A stretch of DNA of 50,334 bases from Candidatus Woesearchaeota archaeon CG10_big_fil_rev_8_21_14_0_10_37_12 (GCA_002762795.1 PCYA01000009.1:125899-176232); one strand, 5' to 3'; shown: positions 42,132-50,279, counted from the first letter of the stretch. Notes: generated by a model from the letters alone, not told the origin. Numbers and translations: made by a program.

Positions 42132-42224
42132 ACAGTAAGAAGTATGAAGTAAACAGTAGGAAATAGACAGTCCACAGTAAAAAGTAAAGAGTAGAGAGTT
42201 CAGGGTGAAGAGTAAACAGTGATT
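42127..42224 (+). repeat. Heptanucleotide tandem repeat, 14 units
   Basis: Fourteen 7-mers in perfect phase (consensus AGTARAS; e.g. AGTAAAC, AGTAAGA, AGTATGA, AGTAGGA, AGTAGAG) start within the last two codons of the NUDIX gene and continue as non-coding DNA. Variation is mainly at positions 4-7. It is the same repeat type as at 3126-3167 and 50286-50313. Confidence 0.85.
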
Positions 42225-42259
42225 CTTTATGAGATCATGCTTACTTACCAATTCTAATT

Positions 42260-42892
42260 TTATTTTTTCTTAGCAACAAGAAATAATTTGTTAAATGGAA
42301 ACTCAAATTTTTTGTTTGCTTTTCTCCTGTCAGTCCACAAAATCTTAAAACCAGCTTTCTTCAAATAAGTCACTATCTCTTTTTCACTAAATAAATTAAT
42401 AAACATCTTTACTTTTTTATTATACGCAACAGGATACAAGCCATCTTTTTGTTTAACTGATGTTGGTTCTTGCAGAGACAAATATAGCAATCCGTTCTTT
42501 TTTAACACATGATAGAATCCTTTCAAAGCATCAAGCACATCATCCTCAGAGATATGAATAAGAGAATAATTTGCAAAAATTCCATCAAAACATCCAGAAG
42601 AAAATTTCAAATCGCGCAAATCCATCTTGCGCACATCCAACTTCGGAAATCTTTTTTTAGCTAATTTAATCATCGCAGGAGAAATATCAATGGCGACAAC
42701 GTTAAGCCGGTGCTTGCTCACCAAATCATTCGTAACATTTCCAGACCCACAACCAACATCCAATATTTTCTTTTCTCTATTAAAATTTCTCAAGAACCTC
42801 TCAATAAACTCATTATCAAAGTTCTCAGACTTCACAGTTTTTGCATACGCAGACGCGATAATCTTGTATGCTTTATCAACAATCGCTTTCAT
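42260..42892 (-). CDS. SAM-dependent class I methyltransferase
   Basis: This 210-aa Rossmann methyltransferase has motif I ILDVGCGSGNVTNDL (about 39-53), the acidic ribose-binding end of strand 2 in NVVAIDISPAMIKLAKKRF, motif LDVRKMDLRDL, and motif IV FDGIFANYSLIHIS. It belongs to the type 11 (UbiE-like) group. The substrate is unknown. It starts 2 nt after the stop codon of the binding lipoprotein, so it is the second gene of that operon and under the same control. The link between an amino-acid-type receptor and a methyltransferase is unusual. Confidence 0.85.
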   Translation of the reverse strand: MKAIVDKAYKIIASAYAKTVKSENFDNEFIERFLRNFNREKKILDVGCGSGNVTNDLVSKHRLNVVAIDISPAMIKLAKKRFPKLDVRKMDLRDLKFSSGCFDGIFANYSLIHISEDDVLDALKGFYHVLKKNGLLYLSLQEPTSVKQKDGLYPVAYNKKVKMFINLFSEKEIVTYLKKAGFKILWTDRRKANKKFEFPFNKLFLVAKKK

Positions 42893-42894
42893 TT

Positions 42895-44010
42895 TTACTG
42901 CGTATAATCCACAATTTGCCCATTTTTCACAATACTCAACTTGTACGTTCTAATGCCGTCTCCATTTTCATCAATTCCTATCTTGCCAGAAACACCATCA
43001 TAATCTTTAATGCTGTACAAATACTCTTTAATTGCTTCAGTATCTTCCCCATGCTTCGCGATTGCATCAGCTAAAATAAATACGCCGTCATACGCTTCTG
43101 CAGTCCAAAAGCCAAACGGCAAACCATCAACATTGTATTTTGTTTTGTACTTCTCAATAAAATCCTTTGTATCAGACATATCTTCATCAAACAACGGACC
43201 TGGGAAAATAACTCCTTCATGCAAAACTTTATTTTCTTCAAATGAAGCACTATTGCCGAGAATATCATTTCCAAAAACTTTGATACGAACATCTAACTCT
43301 TTTAATTGTTTTAACAGCAATGCTGCAGCATCAGGACTTTGTGGAGAAAGAAATACAGCATCTGCCCCGCTGTTTTTCACTTTCGTCACAATTGTACGAA
43401 AATCTGCTTCTCCAGGAACATACGATTCGTACATGACAATTACTCCGCCATCTTTCGGAAATGCTTCTTTCAATGCTTTAGCAATTGGTTCAGCATATTG
43501 TGTTTCTTCGTAAACAACAGCCAGTTTTAACAAGTTTAATTTTTTTGCAGCATCTGCAATAAGCGGAACTTGGTGTGTGTTCACAGGAGATGTTCTGAAC
43601 ACATAATCGCCCATATCGGACAAATACGGAGATGTCGTAATTGATGCTAACATAATTACTTTATTCTCTTCAACTATTGGAGCAATAGCTACACTTTCAG
43701 GGGAGCAATGACCTCCAAGAATAAATTTTACTTTATCAACATGGATCAACTTGTTCACAGCAGTAACTGCATCATTCGAGTTACATTTTCCATCTTCTGC
43801 AATTAACTTGACTTGCTTTCCATTAATACCTCCTGCCGCATTCAGATCATCTATGCCTAATGAAACAGCTTCATAAGAACCATACTTTGCAATAGGGCCA
43901 GTCATCGCACCGATAAAACCTATCTTCACAACACCCTCTTCTGAAGATACGGGGTTGCACGCTGCTAAAATAATCACACTTGCCATTATTAAAAATTGAA
44001 ATTGTTTCAT
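42895..44010 (-). CDS. Branched-chain amino acid type substrate-binding lipoprotein
   Basis: The 371-aa lipoprotein has a signal peptide ending IILAAC, followed by a PBP type I receptor domain: VVKIGFIGAMTGPIAKYGSYEAVSLGIDDLNAAGGINGKQVKLIAEDGKCN. This is the classic LivJ-like start. HCSPESVAIAPIVEENKVIMLASITTSPYLSD follows in the hinge. It would bind an extracellular amino acid-like ligand. The ATG at 44010 has GGAGGGTGG upstream. It is divergent from a TrmB regulator, with CTAAGGGGGA between them, and followed by a methyltransferase. It is closely related to the interrupted copy at 20265. No ABC permease is nearby, so it may act as a sensor or serve a transporter elsewhere. Confidence 0.9.
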   Translation of the reverse strand: MKQFQFLIMASVIILAACNPVSSEEGVVKIGFIGAMTGPIAKYGSYEAVSLGIDDLNAAGGINGKQVKLIAEDGKCNSNDAVTAVNKLIHVDKVKFILGGHCSPESVAIAPIVEENKVIMLASITTSPYLSDMGDYVFRTSPVNTHQVPLIADAAKKLNLLKLAVVYEETQYAEPIAKALKEAFPKDGGVIVMYESYVPGEADFRTIVTKVKNSGADAVFLSPQSPDAAALLLKQLKELDVRIKVFGNDILGNSASFEENKVLHEGVIFPGPLFDEDMSDTKDFIEKYKTKYNVDGLPFGFWTAEAYDGVFILADAIAKHGEDTEAIKEYLYSIKDYDGVSGKIGIDENGDGIRTYKLSIVKNGQIVDYTQ

Positions 44011-44075
44011 AGTCACCACCCTCCAATTTTCCTCTTGTTAATGTATGTTCTGTACTATATAAATAATTCTTCCAC

Positions 44076-44085
44076 CTAAGGGGGA
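44076..44085. promoter_or_regulatory. Shared CTAAGGGGGA motif, copy 2
   Basis: CTAAGGGGGA lies between the divergent lipoprotein and TrmB genes. On its right GATTATAAAG (about 44089-44098) is the TATA box of the TrmB gene, 22-31 nt before its ATG. On its left TTATTTATATAG (minus strand, about 44053-44064) serves the lipoprotein. Its position over both BRE regions would let one repressor control both genes. Confidence 0.55.
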
Positions 44086-44119
44086 AAAGATTATAAAGTC
44101 AACTTATTTTCAGAGTTCT

Positions 44120-44875
44120 ATGAATATCGAACCACTCAGAGAACTCGGACTCACAGAAGGAGAAATCCGCGTCTACATCGCACTCATTGGACTCGGAGAA
44201 ACAACAACCGGGCCACTCGTCGACCAATCTGGCGTTTCAGTATCAAAAGTGTACGTGATCCTGGACCGGCTTGCGAAAAAAGGACTTGTGAGTCATGTAC
44301 TCCGCAAAAAAACAAAACACTTCAAAGCAGCAGATCCGGACAGATTACTTGTTTATCTTAACGAAAAGCAACACAAACTCAGAGAACAGGAAGCAGGGTT
44401 AAAACATCTCATACCACAACTCCAACTCAAACATGATACTGCATTAACAGAAGAAACTGCACAAGTTTACGACGGTATGAGAGGCGTACAAACAGCACGT
44501 GAACAAGCGCTCAAACGACTAAAAAAAGGAGACCAAATGTGGCTCGTTGGAATTGCGCGAACTCCCTACGAAAACCTCATATCATACTTCGCAGACTATC
44601 ACAAACGAAGAATCTCTAAAGGCATACTTTGTAATTATCTGTACAATGATTACTCGCGAAAACCATTCGGAGAAAAATCAGCAACTTATCCATTAAGTAG
44701 AGTACGTTACATGCCAAAAGGAATAGTTACACACACATGGTTTGAAATATATGGAGACAACGTAGTGATAGGTTTGCGTAAAGGAAAAACTTTTTCAGTT
44801 GTTATTAAAAATAAAGAAGTAGCGAATTCTTTTGTAGAATATGCAAAATTGCTTTGGAGTTTAGGAAAACCTTAA
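44120..44875 (+). CDS. TrmB-family transcription regulator
   Basis: The 251-aa protein has the winged helix LRELGLTEGEIRVYIALIGLGETTTGPLVDQSGVSVSKVYVILDRL, a coiled linker, and the effector domain with YDGMRGVQTAREQALKRLKKGDQMWLVGIA. It aligns along its whole length with the regulator at 19442 and has the same length. Both are divergent from a LivJ-like lipoprotein, so the regulator and receptor appear to have duplicated as a unit. The gene is probably leaderless, given the TATA box about 25-30 nt upstream. It overlaps the convergent transporter gene by 4 nt. Confidence 0.9.
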   Translation: MNIEPLRELGLTEGEIRVYIALIGLGETTTGPLVDQSGVSVSKVYVILDRLAKKGLVSHVLRKKTKHFKAADPDRLLVYLNEKQHKLREQEAGLKHLIPQLQLKHDTALTEETAQVYDGMRGVQTAREQALKRLKKGDQMWLVGIARTPYENLISYFADYHKRRISKGILCNYLYNDYSRKPFGEKSATYPLSRVRYMPKGIVTHTWFEIYGDNVVIGLRKGKTFSVVIKNKEVANSFVEYAKLLWSLGKP

Positions 44876-45558
44876 ACAGGTACAGCACCTAGCAACAAAC
44901 CAATTACATAACCAACGATTGCAGCAGTCATGCCAACAATCATCATCTCAATACCAGACCTTACTGGATGCACTCCTGTGAACGTTCCTTTCATCGCACC
45001 AGAAGCAAATAACACAACGGTTGAAATTGCCAATGCTGCCCAAACAGCAGAAAAAACAGGCAAGAACACAAACGCAATCAATGGAACTAACGAGCCAACA
45101 ATTGCTGCAAAACCAACAACAGCAGCATCTCTCACAGGATGCGCAAACTCCTCTACTTCATTTGCTTCATAAGTAACAAGAACTCTATGCAACTCTTTCT
45201 TATTTCTCATCACATGCTGAATGGCTTTGTTTAACAACGTTCCTTGCAAACCACACTTACCAAACAGGTCATTCAATGTTGCTCTTGTTTCCACGGGATT
45301 TTTTTTAACACGCTTTTCAAGCTCAATACGTTTCTTTCTGTAAAATTCTTTCCCAGCTTTTGCACTCGTGTACGCAACAGCAGCCATTGAAATAGATTCT
45401 GCAAACGTTGCAGCAAGACCAGAAATAAAAACAATATACTTACTCGACGTTGCCGTTGCAACAGCCAAAACAATACCAAGCACATTCACTAAACCATCTT
45501 GACCGCCTAAAATAATATCTCTAATAATTGCAGAACCGTGATCATGATTTTCTTTCAT
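44872..45558 (-). CDS. VIT1/CCC1-family Fe/Mn transporter
   Basis: The 228-aa membrane protein starts in HGSAIIRDIILGGQDGLVNVLGIVLAVA, the family's first helix with conserved Asp and Gly-rich D-G-LVN motif. The second helix (FISGLAATFAESISMAAVAYTSAKA) follows, then a cytoplasmic helical loop rich in Glu/Lys that would bind metal in VIT1. Three further helices occur near 140-225 (VGFAAIVGSLVPLIAFVFL, VWAALAISTVVLF, MIVGMTAAIVGYVIGLLLG). It would export or sequester Fe(II) or Mn(II). It is the second gene of an operon: its ATG overlaps the stop-side of the peptidase gene reading frame (ATGA), indicating coupling. Confidence 0.88.
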   Translation of the reverse strand: MKENHDHGSAIIRDIILGGQDGLVNVLGIVLAVATATSSKYIVFISGLAATFAESISMAAVAYTSAKAGKEFYRKKRIELEKRVKKNPVETRATLNDLFGKCGLQGTLLNKAIQHVMRNKKELHRVLVTYEANEVEEFAHPVRDAAVVGFAAIVGSLVPLIAFVFLPVFSAVWAALAISTVVLFASGAMKGTFTGVHPVRSGIEMMIVGMTAAIVGYVIGLLLGAVPV

Positions 45559-46484
45559 AAGTTCACCAACTTTTTAATTTCCTGAATTATCTCTGCCTGA
45601 TATTCTGAAGATGAATGATTTGCCAACGTAAACAACAATTTTGATTTTGGCAATACTTTGTGTAATTCATAAGCGTATATTGGCGGACAAACCATATCAA
45701 AACGACCATGAACTATCCTTGCTGGAATGTGTTTTATCTTATTAATATTTTTCACAATGTAATTCTTTGGCAGAAAACAATCATTTAGCAAATAATGCGC
45801 TTCAAGTTTTGCAATTGCACGCGTTTGCTTACTTGCAGAACCCTTCACGTTCGGATTTGCAACTAAACACATGATTTTTCTTTCGTACGTTCCAAATTCT
45901 TTACAATACTTTTTTGCAATTTTTTCACTCTTGGAATGCATCATCTTTTGGTAATATTTTACAGGATGATTCTGCTTTCTTTTTGGAACTAGCTTTAGTA
46001 GATTATTCCAAACTTCAGGAAAAAACTGTGCAGTCCCTCCTTTCATAAAATAATCATTCTCTTCTTTTGTACCTAGAAATACACCAGAAAGAAGCATTCC
46101 CTTAACGTATTCTTGATGTTTGATAGCAAAACATAAACTCAAACAAGCACCCCATGAATGACCCCACAAAAACACTTTTTTTAACTTGAGAAAATCAAGA
46201 AACAATTTCATATCCTCAACTAACTTTCGCGTTGTGTTATTTTTCGTGCTTGCAAAAGGTTTGCTTTTACCACTACCTCTTTGATCTAACGTTAAAACAT
46301 TGAATTTTTTTGGATCAAACCAAAGATGCTTATTGCCAGAACCTGCACCAGGACCACCATGCACCCAAAACAACGGCTTGCCTTCCGGATTACCATACAA
46401 TGCATAATAGAGTTGATGATTATCAGAAACAGGCAAATAACCAGATTTGTAAGGTTTGCGAACAGGATACACCCTCTTTTTCAT
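45555..46484 (-). CDS. pip: Proline iminopeptidase-like alpha/beta hydrolase
   Basis: This 309-aa S33-family serine peptidase has the oxyanion loop HGGPGAGSG (about 43-51), LDQRGSGKS, the nucleophile elbow GHSWGACL (Ser near 111), the catalytic Asp in HGRFDMVCP and the His in LANHSSSEY. DQRGSGKSKP and HGGPG are typical of prolyl aminopeptidases, which remove N-terminal proline from peptides in the cytoplasm. A slightly divergent lid leaves room for other peptide or ester substrates. It is translated with the VIT1-type gene through a 4-nt ATGA overlap: the VIT1 start at 45558 lies upstream on the minus strand, and this stop is at 45555. Confidence 0.85.
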   Translation of the reverse strand: MKKRVYPVRKPYKSGYLPVSDNHQLYYALYGNPEGKPLFWVHGGPGAGSGNKHLWFDPKKFNVLTLDQRGSGKSKPFASTKNNTTRKLVEDMKLFLDFLKLKKVFLWGHSWGACLSLCFAIKHQEYVKGMLLSGVFLGTKEENDYFMKGGTAQFFPEVWNNLLKLVPKRKQNHPVKYYQKMMHSKSEKIAKKYCKEFGTYERKIMCLVANPNVKGSASKQTRAIAKLEAHYLLNDCFLPKNYIVKNINKIKHIPARIVHGRFDMVCPPIYAYELHKVLPKSKLLFTLANHSSSEYQAEIIQEIKKLVNL

Positions 46485-46509
46485 AGCTGTATGAATATTC
46501 TTGTTAGTT

Positions 46510-47352
46510 TTAAAGTTTGTCTATTTCTGGCTTGTTATCAGTCAGTGCAAATGTATTTTTACTATCTTCAATAATATCAAAATTTAATTCTTGAATCATA
46601 AACCCTTCGTCATAATGTGAGAGCTGCTGTAGCTTTCCATGCAACGGAGCAGCAATTATTGAATGGCCTGCAAGAAACTCTACGTTCTCAGAGCTTTCAC
46701 GGTTTCCTGCAGCATTAGCAGTAACAAAAAAAACTTCATTCTCAATAGCCCTTGCCTGAGGAATAATAGTTAATGCTTTAAACGCACTATCAATAGGGAA
46801 CTGACTTTTTATTACACTCTTATTATGTTCATACTCGTTTGACCAATAAATATAATGCATTGGACAAAAAATAATTTTCGCTCCTTTTCTGCTTGCCTCA
46901 TTAGTTAATTCAGGATAGAAAAAATCGCGACAAATAAGCACGCTAATTTTTCCGAACTCTGTTTCAACAACACTTATTTCTTTCCCAGGAATTAGCGCAT
47001 TTTTTTCATCTCCAGGAAGCAACGCGCACTTTTTCTGACAACAAATAAATTCTCCTTTTTTGTTGATTATAAATCCACAATTATAAAATACGTTTTCTTG
47101 TTTTTCTAAAAATGCAATTACAATATATTGCTCATATTTTCTTGCTAAATCTTGCAAGGAGGTCTTTAACAGTTGCGTTTCTTCATGATTATATTTTTCA
47201 AATAAACCGTTGCCAATTGCGTATTCAGGAAATACAATAAAATCACAATCATTCTTTTTTGCAATTTCTAAAAATGATTCAATATGTTCTAACTTATTCT
47301 TGTTTACATCTTTTTGCACAACCATTACTTTGGGGTTTTTTCCAAAACTCAT
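46510..47352 (-). CDS. Carbon-nitrogen hydrolase (nitrilase superfamily), coupled to NadE
   Basis: This 280-aa nitrilase-fold amidase has the Glu-Lys-Cys triad visible as FPEYA (about 45-49), KKCALLPGDEK (about 107-117) and VLICRDFFYPEL (about 142-153). The start at 47352 overlaps the nadE stop codon (ATGA), so translation is coupled. In glutamine-dependent NAD synthetases the same fold is fused to NadE as the glutaminase that supplies ammonia. Here the two parts could form a split enzyme. A stand-alone omega-amidase-like role is the alternative. There is no signal peptide; a 24-nt longer start is rejected because it lies within nadE. Confidence 0.85.
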   Translation of the reverse strand: MSFGKNPKVMVVQKDVNKNKLEHIESFLEIAKKNDCDFIVFPEYAIGNGLFEKYNHEETQLLKTSLQDLARKYEQYIVIAFLEKQENVFYNCGFIINKKGEFICCQKKCALLPGDEKNALIPGKEISVVETEFGKISVLICRDFFYPELTNEASRKGAKIIFCPMHYIYWSNEYEHNKSVIKSQFPIDSAFKALTIIPQARAIENEVFFVTANAAGNRESSENVEFLAGHSIIAAPLHGKLQQLSHYDEGFMIQELNFDIIEDSKNTFALTDNKPEIDKL

Positions 47353-48263
47353 ATTAACCACTTTTGAACACGCCATTTATGCAATTCTTGAACAAGCTCA
47401 TCTTCTCTTAATAGCTTATCATACCACAATTTGACATCTAATTGATCATCATGACTTACTTCCCACCAACGCCCAACAAATGTTTCTACGCGCGAAATTA
47501 CTCTTTCAACGTATTTTAAGTCCTCATTGAGTGCTTCAGCAATTTCTTCGCGATTTTTCCCAACAAGCCAGTTGAAAAGCACAGGGTCTAAACGTTCATA
47601 ATTGGTGAATACTGCGCCTTCACGAAGCTCAGAACTTACTTTTGGGCGCTTAATTATATTTTCAGGCACTCCGATTGCGCGCGCAAATGAATACACTTCT
47701 GTTTTGAATAAATCTGCAATCAGACGTATCTGACCATCATACGCTCCGGGAGTCCATTGACCACTAAGATTTTCTGAAAAATTTGTCGTGTCAATAGAAA
47801 CAGCACCAAGTTTTGCTTCAAGAACATACGTAGCAAATCCTCTTGCAAGACAAATACGCTCATCTTCAAGAATAGGAATTTCACTTCCAGAAACTGTAAC
47901 ATACGATGCTCTTAAAATAGGACTAACTTTCACTTCCTTAGCATTAACTGCAAATTCTTTTGCTATTTTTCTTGCGTAGTGTAAGTCTCTCTTTTCTCCT
48001 TCATACAAATCAGAATTATCTCTTGTACAAATCACTGCGTGTACTTGTTCTCTTCTTAATCCCCTGTTATCAGCATAATTGCACGCGAACTTTAAGGCTG
48101 TAACAGAGTCAACTCCTCCAGAAAGTGCAACAAATAATCCTGGTTCAAAACCTTCAACTGGAACAATATCTCTTTTTCGATCTCTTAACCGGTCAAGCAA
48201 GCCATAATACTGTTCAGTGTGTCTTTCTATATATCCATCTGGTAAAGTATTCAAATCAATCAT
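47349..48263 (-). CDS. nadE: NAD synthetase (NadE)
   Basis: This 304-aa PP-loop ATP pyrophosphatase amidates deamido-NAD to NAD. FVALSGGVDSVTALKFA (about 46-62) is the SGGxDS loop. DTTNFSENLSG and IRLIADLFKTEVYSFARAIGVPENIIKRPKVSSEL match the NAD synthetase deamido-NAD and ATP site segments. A C-terminal helical extension (about 235-304) is longer than in minimal NH3-dependent enzymes. I prefer the ATG at 48263 to a GTG three codons earlier. It is followed by a coupled nitrilase-fold gene that may provide glutaminase activity. It is divergent from an Lrp regulator. Confidence 0.88.
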   Translation of the reverse strand: MIDLNTLPDGYIERHTEQYYGLLDRLRDRKRDIVPVEGFEPGLFVALSGGVDSVTALKFACNYADNRGLRREQVHAVICTRDNSDLYEGEKRDLHYARKIAKEFAVNAKEVKVSPILRASYVTVSGSEIPILEDERICLARGFATYVLEAKLGAVSIDTTNFSENLSGQWTPGAYDGQIRLIADLFKTEVYSFARAIGVPENIIKRPKVSSELREGAVFTNYERLDPVLFNWLVGKNREEIAEALNEDLKYVERVISRVETFVGRWWEVSHDDQLDVKLWYDKLLREDELVQELHKWRVQKWLI

Positions 48264-48316
48264 TGTTATCACTAATTTATTTAAAAATTAGCAATTAAAT
48301 AGACCTTTTTATAAAA

Positions 48317-48355
48317 ATGTCTTAAAATGTCGAAAGAAATAAAAAGATGTCTTAA
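48317..48355. promoter_or_regulatory. Direct repeats ATGTC between nadE and the Lrp gene
   Basis: ATGTCTTAA (48317-48325), ATGTCGAAA (48328-48336) and ATGTCTTAA (48347-48355) are spaced 11 and 19 nt apart, in the divergent intergenic region. Repeats on the same helix face are usual for Lrp-type operators, so the regulator may bind here to control itself and nadE. The link is inference. Confidence 0.45.
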
Positions 48356-48367
48356 TTATTCTTCTTT

Positions 48368-48853
48368 ATGCCTGTGAAAACAACTCTTAAATCAAGAATT
48401 TTAGACAAAAAAGACAAAGAAATACTCATGCTTTTGCAAGAAAACAGCAGAGAAAGTCTAACAAACATTGCGAAGAAAGTAAACTTGTCCATAGATGCAG
48501 TTAATAAACGAATCAAAGAAATGCAGAGAAAAAACCTATTTGAGTTTAGTGTAGTTATCGATCCCCACGCATTAGGATTTGAACTTATTGCAGACGTAAA
48601 AATCAAACTAAAAAACATAACAGAAAAAGACAGAGCATCATTTATAGCTTATCTTTCCGAACATCCGCGAGTTATAGATTTGTTTGGCATAATGGGGGAC
48701 TTTGATCTCACTTGCGTTATCATTGCTAAAAATGGTGATGAACTTGACAAACTAACAACAGAAATACGACAAAAATACTCAAAGATAATCTCTGACTGGA
48801 AAAGCGTACTTGTGCTTAAAACATACAAACTTGAAAAATATGACTTGTTTTAA
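48368..48853 (+). CDS. Lrp/AsnC-family transcription regulator
   Basis: This 161-aa protein has the N-terminal helix-turn-helix ILDKKDKEILMLLQENSRESLTNIAKKVNLSIDAVNKRIKEMQRKNLF. It is followed by a RAM (ligand-binding, oligomerising) domain with VVIDPHALGFELIADVKIKL and the central glycine-containing VIDLFGIMGDFDLTCVIIA. These proteins sense amino acids or related metabolites and form octamers or dimers of dimers. Divergent orientation to nadE and repeated ATGTC boxes suggest control of NAD synthesis and of itself. Confidence 0.9.
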   Translation: MPVKTTLKSRILDKKDKEILMLLQENSRESLTNIAKKVNLSIDAVNKRIKEMQRKNLFEFSVVIDPHALGFELIADVKIKLKNITEKDRASFIAYLSEHPRVIDLFGIMGDFDLTCVIIAKNGDELDKLTTEIRQKYSKIISDWKSVLVLKTYKLEKYDLF

Positions 48854-49128
48854 TACATATTATCAATCAAGTGTGCATATCTTAATTCAGCACCGCATTG
48901 ACATACAGCAATTGGTTCCCTGCTTGGCAAACGTTCAATACCACCAACAAGCTGACCAGTCCACGAACAACCTTTCACCTCACACGCCTCACGTGGTGTG
49001 TACTGAATTTGCGAACCTGTAGAAACAAAATTTCCAGTGGTTGTTGCAGGCAACGCGTATAAAACAAACAATGTGATGGCAGTTATTGCAACAATAGCAA
49101 AAATTCCTGTATTATATAATTGATTCAT
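48850..49128 (-). CDS. Small membrane-anchored Cys-containing protein (92 aa)
   Basis: It starts at the ATG at 49128, which has GAGGTG upstream; a longer frame of 110 aa would bury that site. An N-terminal membrane helix (GIFAIVAITAITLFVLYAL) is followed by an outer segment with CEVKGCSW and CQCGAE, four cysteines that may form disulfides or bind a metal. No family recognised. It is convergent with the Lrp gene (4-nt overlap) and divergent from the exchanger gene. Confidence 0.6.
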   Translation of the reverse strand: MNQLYNTGIFAIVAITAITLFVLYALPATTTGNFVSTGSQIQYTPREACEVKGCSWTGQLVGGIERLPSREPIAVCQCGAELRYAHLIDNMY

Positions 49129-49217
49129 AAAACACCTCTTTAACAACATCAGTCTTTTACATTTATTAAACCTTTTGCTCAAAAAAGCTTTTATACTCAG
49201 CTCAGAAACAAAATGAC

Positions 49218-50141
49218 ATGCTTCAAGAGGTGATAATATTTCTAATTGCCTGTCTGTGCCTTGTCAAAAGCGCACAATACGCAGTTACTGCAGTAAGCCA
49301 TTTAGCACGATTCTTCCGATTAACAGAATTCGTAACCAGCTTTATTCTTGTAGCAGTCATAAGCTCATTGCCCGAAACATTCATAGGAATAATTGCAGCA
49401 CTAAAAGGCGATGCAGGAATGAGTTTTGGAACAATCTTTGGCGGAACCATAGCCGACTTAACACTTGTTCTTGGCCTGATTGCACTTGCAGGAAACCCAA
49501 TCAAAATAGAAAGCAGCATAATAAAAAAAGACCTTTATTTTATCATTCTAACAATACTTCCAATTTTTTTGGGACTTAACGGAGTCATATCTCGTATTGA
49601 TGGAGTTATTCTTTTGCTTGCAGGAATAATTTTTATTATCACACTTCTTAAAGAAAGACAATACTTTCACAAAGAATACTTCGACGGAAATCATGCACTA
49701 AAACAAGGAACATTATTGCTGATAAGCCTCGCAGTATTGCTTGTTAGCTCGCATTTTATTGTAGAAACAGCCAATATATTTGCAGTAGGACTCGGCGTTC
49801 CAACATTAATTATTGGTTTAGTTGTTGTTGCACTGGGAACAACACTACCAGAACTAACATTTTCGTTGCAAAGCATTCGCAAAGGAAATGCAAGCTTGGC
49901 AATCGGAGATATTCTTGGCTCTGTAGTTGTAGATGCGTGCATACTTCTTGGAATCATTGCCCTTATTCAACCAATCACTATCAGCTTGTTCTCTTTGTCC
50001 TTAGTAGGAGTCTTCCTCGCATTTGCTATTATATTCTCACTCTTATTCATGCGAACAGACGGAATATTATCCAAAAATGAAGCAATGGCACTCATATTCT
50101 TCTACATAGCATTTGTAGTTGTACAGGTTATTGTGCGGTAA
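49218..50141 (+). CDS. CaCA-family cation/calcium exchanger (YrbG-like)
   Basis: The 307-aa protein has about ten hydrophobic helices in two inverted halves. Alpha-repeat 1 is ISSLPETFIGIIAALKGDAGMSFGTIFGGTIADLTLVLG, and alpha-repeat 2 is ALGTTLPELTFSLQSIRKGNASLAIGDILGSVVVDACILLG. The PE glutamates and the following G-N-x-x-D/DI-type segments coordinate Ca2+ in NCX family members. It would extrude Ca2+ against Na+ or H+. The ATG at 49218 follows the TATA-like CTTTTATACTC by about 20-25 nt. The gene is followed by tRNA-Leu, 40 nt downstream. Confidence 0.92.
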   Translation: MLQEVIIFLIACLCLVKSAQYAVTAVSHLARFFRLTEFVTSFILVAVISSLPETFIGIIAALKGDAGMSFGTIFGGTIADLTLVLGLIALAGNPIKIESSIIKKDLYFIILTILPIFLGLNGVISRIDGVILLLAGIIFIITLLKERQYFHKEYFDGNHALKQGTLLLISLAVLLVSSHFIVETANIFAVGLGVPTLIIGLVVVALGTTLPELTFSLQSIRKGNASLAIGDILGSVVVDACILLGIIALIQPITISLFSLSLVGVFLAFAIIFSLLFMRTDGILSKNEAMALIFFYIAFVVVQVIVR

Positions 50142-50181
50142 GTTTTATAAATAAAAGTAAAACTTTCTCATGTATTAAATT

Positions 50182-50279
50182 GGCACGGTAGCAAAGTCTG
50201 GTCAAATGCGCTGGACTTAAGAAGCATTAAGCTATCCAGTCTCTTAGTGGGTTCGCAGGTTCAAATCCTGCCCGTGCCA
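50182..50279 (+). tRNA. tRNA-Leu(UAA) with a 12-nt intron at 37/38
   Basis: Acceptor GGCACGG pairs with CCGTGCC and the discriminator is A. Anticodon stem CTGGA/TCCAG and loop CTTAAG-A give anticodon TAA. The long variable arm (about 15 nt) and T-arm GCAGG-TTCAAAT-CCTGC fit a class II leucine tRNA. The intron AAGCATTAAGCT (50222-50233) forms a canonical bulge-helix-bulge: exon CTTA pairs perfectly with intron TAAG, and each bulge has 3 nt. The loop is only 6 nt. Confidence 0.92.
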
